DNA from: Gelidibacter mesophilus DSM 14095
GTDB lineage: Bacteria; Bacteroidota; Bacteroidia; Flavobacteriales; Flavobacteriaceae
DNA: 64,000 nucleotides
Reading direction: 5' to 3'
Assembly: GCF_000423005.1 (NCBI RefSeq)
Contig: NZ_KE383968.1
Span: forward strand, 62,001 to 126,000
Program-made: the position numbers and the translations under genes
Notes under the pieces: model-generated
Database searches by the model: none
Told to the model about the DNA's origin: nothing
The model's input: the letters and a program-made list of their open reading frames with translations, nothing else
In this document: positions 60,877 through 64,000 of the stretch, in pieces
Numbering within the stretch: the stretch's first letter is position 1
Layout: each line of letters starts with the position of its first letter

Positions 60877-60974
60877 CAACCTTTCTATCATAGTTGTTAA
60901 GAGCATTCATCCAAAAAGTGGGTGTTGATTCCACAACGTACACCCAAAATAAAACTCTATTCCTGGAGATGGTT

Positions 60975-61328
60975 TCAAGAAGAAAATGTACTCCTGTAAT
61001 ACACCTTTTGCCATTCCCGTTTTAAGATTAGAAACGTGACGTTTTCTGACAACAATAAAACATCATTACCATCCATTTCCTTAATTTTCGTCTCAGAAAC
61101 ATCAATAATGTAGAGCAGGTTAAGATAGTCCATGAATTTTTCCTGAATAAGTCGAAATATTTCTTGGTGCAACAGTAATTTCAAACTGGTTGGCAGGATT
61201 TCATCATCAAACTCCAAATTAACGTTGGCCAATGCCAAATCTTTATTGAGTTGATGAATGAGTTTTGTATAAAGATTCAGATGCTGAGCTTCATTCACTA
61301 AATCGTCAAAAGTTTTTAGATCTTTCAT
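60975..61328 (-). CDS. Conserved small helical protein, function unknown
   Basis: This 117-residue protein has no signal peptide or membrane segment. It is mostly charged amphipathic helices (TFDDLVNEAQHLNLYTKLIHQLNKDLALANVNL and LKLLLHQEIFRLIQEKFMDYLNLLYIIDVSE). It lies six bases after the polyprenyl synthase gene on the same strand, so it should be co-expressed. I do not recognise a family. Confidence 0.7.
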   Translation of the reverse strand: MKDLKTFDDLVNEAQHLNLYTKLIHQLNKDLALANVNLEFDDEILPTSLKLLLHQEIFRLIQEKFMDYLNLLYIIDVSETKIKEMDGNDVLLLSENVTFLILKREWQKVYYRSTFSS

Positions 61329-61334
61329 TGCACT

Positions 61335-62309
61335 TTATACCCTTCTATTCATTAAATCATGGCCAAATTCTTTAAGAGCGTCTTTTTTGTTTTCAGGAAT
61401 AGAAAGTTCATCAAGCACCTTAAAGGCCAGTTTTGTATAATTTTCAATTTCGTTACGAGTGGTATCCGCCGCCCCACTAGATTGAAAGATCTGTCTTACG
61501 GTTTCAATTTTATCGGAAGCATCCGTTGGATTGATTCCAAACAAATGTTGTAGTTGTAACTTGTCATCTTCATCGGAAAACTCAACTGCTTTGATGTATA
61601 AAAATGTTTTCTTGTTTTCAATAATATCGCCACCTACTTGCTTTCCAAAGGTTTCCGGATCTCCAAAAGCGTCCAAATAATCATCCTGAAGTTGAAAGGC
61701 TATGCCCAACAATCTTCCAAATTCATAAATATGATCTTGATCCTCTTTTGCTGCTGATGCTACAATAGCCCCCATTTTCATGGCTGCACCCACTAATACC
61801 GCAGTTTTGAATTCGATCATTTTGAGATATTCCTCCACCTGAACATCATCCCTAGTTTCAAAATCCATATCATATTGCTGTCCTTCACATACTTGTAACG
61901 CAGTTTTACTGAAGAGTTTTGCTAAATCCTGAAAAGTAGAGGCCTCATACTGTTCAAAAAGCTGATAGGCCATAATAAGCATAGCATCTCCTGACAAAAT
62001 TCCTGTATTGATATCCCATTTTTCGTGCACAGTTGGTTTTCCGCGACGCAATGGCGCGGCATCCATAATATCATCATGGATTAAAGAGAAATTATGAAAA
62101 ATCTCAACACTTAAAGCGGCATTGAGTGCATGCTCATAATCGTCGTTGAAAGCTTCAGCAGTCATTAAGGTTAAAATGGGTCTTAGACGTTTACCTCCCA
62201 AGCCCAAAATATATAATATCGGATCGTATAGTGAGTTAGGTTCTTTTGATTGCACTTTCTCCTTTAGATAAGCGATAAATGCACGGTGATAAAATGGAAT
62301 ATTTTGCAT
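61335..62309 (-). CDS. Polyprenyl (isoprenyl) diphosphate synthase
   Basis: This 324-residue trans-prenyltransferase has the first aspartate-rich motif in LIHDDIMDAAPLRRGKPTVHEKW and the second in LQDDYLDAFGD. GGKRLRPIL lies upstream of the first. It elongates allylic diphosphates with isopentenyl diphosphate, for quinone side chains, geranylgeranyl diphosphate or longer products. It could supply substrate to the GGGP synthase at 3.7-4.5 kb. The product length is not readable by eye. The -7 box sits four bases before the ATG, with a TTG 21 bases further upstream. It is divergent from the TetR gene. Confidence 0.94.
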   Translation of the reverse strand: MQNIPFYHRAFIAYLKEKVQSKEPNSLYDPILYILGLGGKRLRPILTLMTAEAFNDDYEHALNAALSVEIFHNFSLIHDDIMDAAPLRRGKPTVHEKWDINTGILSGDAMLIMAYQLFEQYEASTFQDLAKLFSKTALQVCEGQQYDMDFETRDDVQVEEYLKMIEFKTAVLVGAAMKMGAIVASAAKEDQDHIYEFGRLLGIAFQLQDDYLDAFGDPETFGKQVGGDIIENKKTFLYIKAVEFSDEDDKLQLQHLFGINPTDASDKIETVRQIFQSSGAADTTRNEIENYTKLAFKVLDELSIPENKKDALKEFGHDLMNRRV

Positions 62310-62313
62310 GAAG

Positions 62314-62345
62314 CAAAAATAAAGGAAATCGGCTCAGAAAAGCAA
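62314..62345 (-). promoter_or_regulatory. Polyprenyl synthase promoter, leaderless type
   Basis: On the minus strand TTG (62343-62345), 21 nt, TATTTTTG (62314-62321), then CTTC and ATG. This is a full match to TTG-N17-23-TAnnTTTG with four bases to the start codon. Confidence 0.7.
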
Positions 62346-62400
62346 TATTAAAATTATATTAAACTTTGGAAACTTTATTTGTTTTTAAAGTTTCCTATCG

Positions 62401-62408
62401 TATTTTTG
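62401..62408 (+). promoter_or_regulatory. -7 box of the TetR-TolC operon
   Basis: TATTTTTG lies nine bases before the ATG at 62418. It is inside the longer frame beginning at 62379, so it supports the internal start. Confidence 0.55.
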
Positions 62409-62417
62409 CGCCCTATT

Positions 62418-63035
62418 ATGAGAGAAAAGATTATACATAGAGCTACGGAATTGTTCCTGACACTTGGTTTCAAAAGCGTTACTATGGATGATATTGCCAA
62501 TGAATTGGGCATTTCAAAGAAAACCATCTACGTGCATTTCGAAAATAAAACCAAATTGGTCGAGTCCACAACCTTAGAAATGTTTGCACTCATTTCACAC
62601 GGTATTGACGGTATATGCCAACTGCAAAAAGATCCTATTGAAGAAATTTACGATATCAAACAGCTTGTATTGGAACATTTAAAGGATGAGAAATCATCTC
62701 CTTACCATCAATTACAAAAATATTATCCTAAGATTTTTAACTCTTTACGATCCAAACAATTTGGTTTGATGGATGCTTGTGTAGTGAATAATTTAAAACG
62801 CGGCATAGCGCTCGGACTTTATAGAGATACCATCGAAATTGCATTTATCTCCAAAATTTATTTCGCCTCTATAATGTCATTAAAAGACAAACAGTTATTT
62901 CCGTTAAAAGTCTTTTCCATGGCCTCCTTAATGAACTATTATATCGAATACCACGTCAGGGGTATTTGCACACCAAAAGGCTTGAAAGTACTTTCAAAAA
63001 TCATCAACAATCAAATACAACCCAATGACAAATAA
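62418..63035 (+). CDS. TetR/AcrR-family transcriptional regulator
   Basis: This repressor-type regulator of about 205 residues has an N-terminal HTH (MREKIIHRATELFLTLGFKSVTMDDIANELGISKKTIYVHFENKTKLV) and a helical ligand domain. I choose the ATG at 62418, because the preceding 13 residues are hydrophobic and atypical and because a -7 box lies within them. Its 3' end overlaps the next gene by 11 bases, so it probably controls that efflux operon in response to a small toxic or lipophilic molecule. Confidence 0.92.
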   Translation: MREKIIHRATELFLTLGFKSVTMDDIANELGISKKTIYVHFENKTKLVESTTLEMFALISHGIDGICQLQKDPIEEIYDIKQLVLEHLKDEKSSPYHQLQKYYPKIFNSLRSKQFGLMDACVVNNLKRGIALGLYRDTIEIAFISKIYFASIMSLKDKQLFPLKVFSMASLMNYYIEYHVRGICTPKGLKVLSKIINNQIQPNDK

Positions 63036-64000
63036 GTTTCATATACTTTTATTAATCCTGTTTCCTTTCATCATGTTCTCACAAGAGGCACCTACAGCAT
63101 TCAGCTTGCAGGAAGCTATTGATTTCGCACTTGAAAATAACCGACAATCCATTAATGCTGAACGCGACATTGAAGCTGCTGAGGCCCAAAAATGGGAAAC
63201 AACGGCCACTGGATTGCCGCAATTGAATGCAGGGGTTGACTATCAAAACTTCTTGAAACAACAAGTTCAAGTGATTCCGGCGGAATTTTTTGGCGGTAAC
63301 CCCGGCGAGTTTGCTGAAGTTATTTTTGGCACCAAACAAAACATCAATGCCACCGCCACCTTAACCCAAAAGATTTTTGATGGCTCCTATATTGTAGGTT
63401 TACAATCCGCCAAAGTGTTTTTGGAAATTTCAAAGAATGCCAAAACCAAAACAGATTTGGAAGTCAGAAAAGCGGTCATCAACGCCTACGGCAACGTATT
63501 GGTGGCTGATGAGAGCATTGTGATATTAGATCGTAATTTAGAAGTGCTACAACAAAACCTCAACGAAACCATCAAGATCTTTGAAAATGGACTGGCAGAG
63601 GAAGAGAGCGTTGAGCAATTACAAATTACACTTGCAGGTATTGAAAGCAATTTGAACAACATGACCCGATTGAAAACCATGGCTTACCAAATGCTCAATA
63701 TGACACTTGGTCTGGACATTAATCGTCCGATAAGGCTAACTGATGATTTGCAAGAACTAACTGAACAATACATTTCTATTGGATTATTACAAACCGAAGC
63801 TGATATCGAAAACACGATTGACTATCAAATTGCAGAAAATGACAAAACCTCCAAAGAGCTCATGCTTAAGTTAGAAAAAAGCAAGAGCTTACCAACCTTG
63901 GATGCGTTCATCAACGGTGGTTATTCCGCATTTCGCGATGATTTCAGCTTTACACAAAAAAATCAAGAATGGTATGGGTCCTCTCTTTTTGGTGTTAGTT
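63025..64000 (+). CDS. TolC-family outer-membrane efflux protein (truncated by the window end)
   Basis: An open frame of 325 codons runs to the window end without a stop. It begins MTNKFHILLLILFPFIMFSQE, a signal peptide, then FSLQEAIDFALENNRQSINAERDIEAAEAQK and GLPQLNAGVDYQ, the standard opening of outer-membrane efflux proteins. Long coiled-coil helices follow. The start codon overlaps the TetR stop by 11 bases. By analogy with other TetR-OEP-MFP-RND operons, adaptor and pump genes should follow beyond this window. It is separate from the TolC-like half of the CzcA fusion at 21-25 kb. Confidence 0.9.
   Translation, partial: MTNKFHILLLILFPFIMFSQEAPTAFSLQEAIDFALENNRQSINAERDIEAAEAQKWETTATGLPQLNAGVDYQNFLKQQVQVIPAEFFGGNPGEFAEVIFGTKQNINATATLTQKIFDGSYIVGLQSAKVFLEISKNAKTKTDLEVRKAVINAYGNVLVADESIVILDRNLEVLQQNLNETIKIFENGLAEEESVEQLQITLAGIESNLNNMTRLKTMAYQMLNMTLGLDINRPIRLTDDLQELTEQYISIGLLQTEADIENTIDYQIAENDKTSKELMLKLEKSKSLPTLDAFINGGYSAFRDDFSFTQKNQEWYGSSLFGVS

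Overview
The window looks like chromosomal DNA from a member of the Flavobacteriaceae (Bacteroidetes). The reasons are the low G+C content, intergenic -7 promoter boxes of the TAnnTTTG type, the scarcity of Shine-Dalgarno sites, the gliding genes gldE and gldD, an S46 dipeptidyl-peptidase, a single-chain glycyl-tRNA synthetase, a bacterial GGGP synthase, and many signal-peptide beta-barrels and lipoproteins. I see no prophage, insertion sequence, CRISPR array or rRNA operon. Most of the window is housekeeping sequence, with about 60 protein genes and one tRNA.

Layout. 0.1-5.2 kb: ArfB, then a leftward cluster of 4'-phosphopantetheinyl transferase, GGGP synthase, a thiamine-binding-like protein, a PnuC-type transporter, a NadR-like kinase and a DUF4301 protein. 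5.4-17.8 kb: ahcY, a Vsr-like nuclease, an S46 peptidase (probably DPP11), an aminotransferase/omega-amidase pair, a large lipoprotein, ComF, a coiled-coil membrane protein, glyS and a small barrel. 17.9-25.9 kb: a heavy-metal efflux operon (His-rich small protein, CzcA-type RND pump fused to a TolC-like factor, CzcB-like adaptor, P1B-type ATPase). 25.9-32.4 kb: a 1136-residue outer-membrane protein, xth, an OmpA lipoprotein and an aldo/keto reductase. 33.2-40.7 kb: rng, a 29-residue very basic protein, HU, mutY, ssb, gldE, gldD, pyrH and frr. 40.7-53.6 kb: barrel and MMPL transporter genes, asnS, rpoN, an ExbB/ExbD/ExbD energising operon, tRNA-Ser, asparaginase and TatD. 54-56 kb: a retropepsin-like protein, an orphan LuxR-type response regulator, and then 0.9 kb with no conventional gene. 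56-64 kb: sucB, sucA, a polyprenyl synthase, a TetR regulator and the start of a TolC-type efflux gene.

The most unusual part is 55.2-56.0 kb. A palindrome, AATACGTAA-AG-TTACGTATT, occurs three times. At each copy its right edge provides the TTG of a Bacteroidetes -33 element, followed after exactly 20 nt by a -7-like box and then, at a fixed distance, by TGCTATWAAT. Two copies lead, after leaders of about 82 nt, into paralogous single-pass membrane micropeptides of 32 and 36 residues. Each micropeptide is followed by a strong intrinsic terminator. The cassettes lie directly downstream of the response regulator, which is the obvious but untested candidate to control them.

Two further patterns run through the window. 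Heptad-periodic repeats appear in many intergenic regions, and in places they form the arms of terminators. Several genes have the -7 box exactly four bases before the ATG, which predicts leaderless mRNAs.
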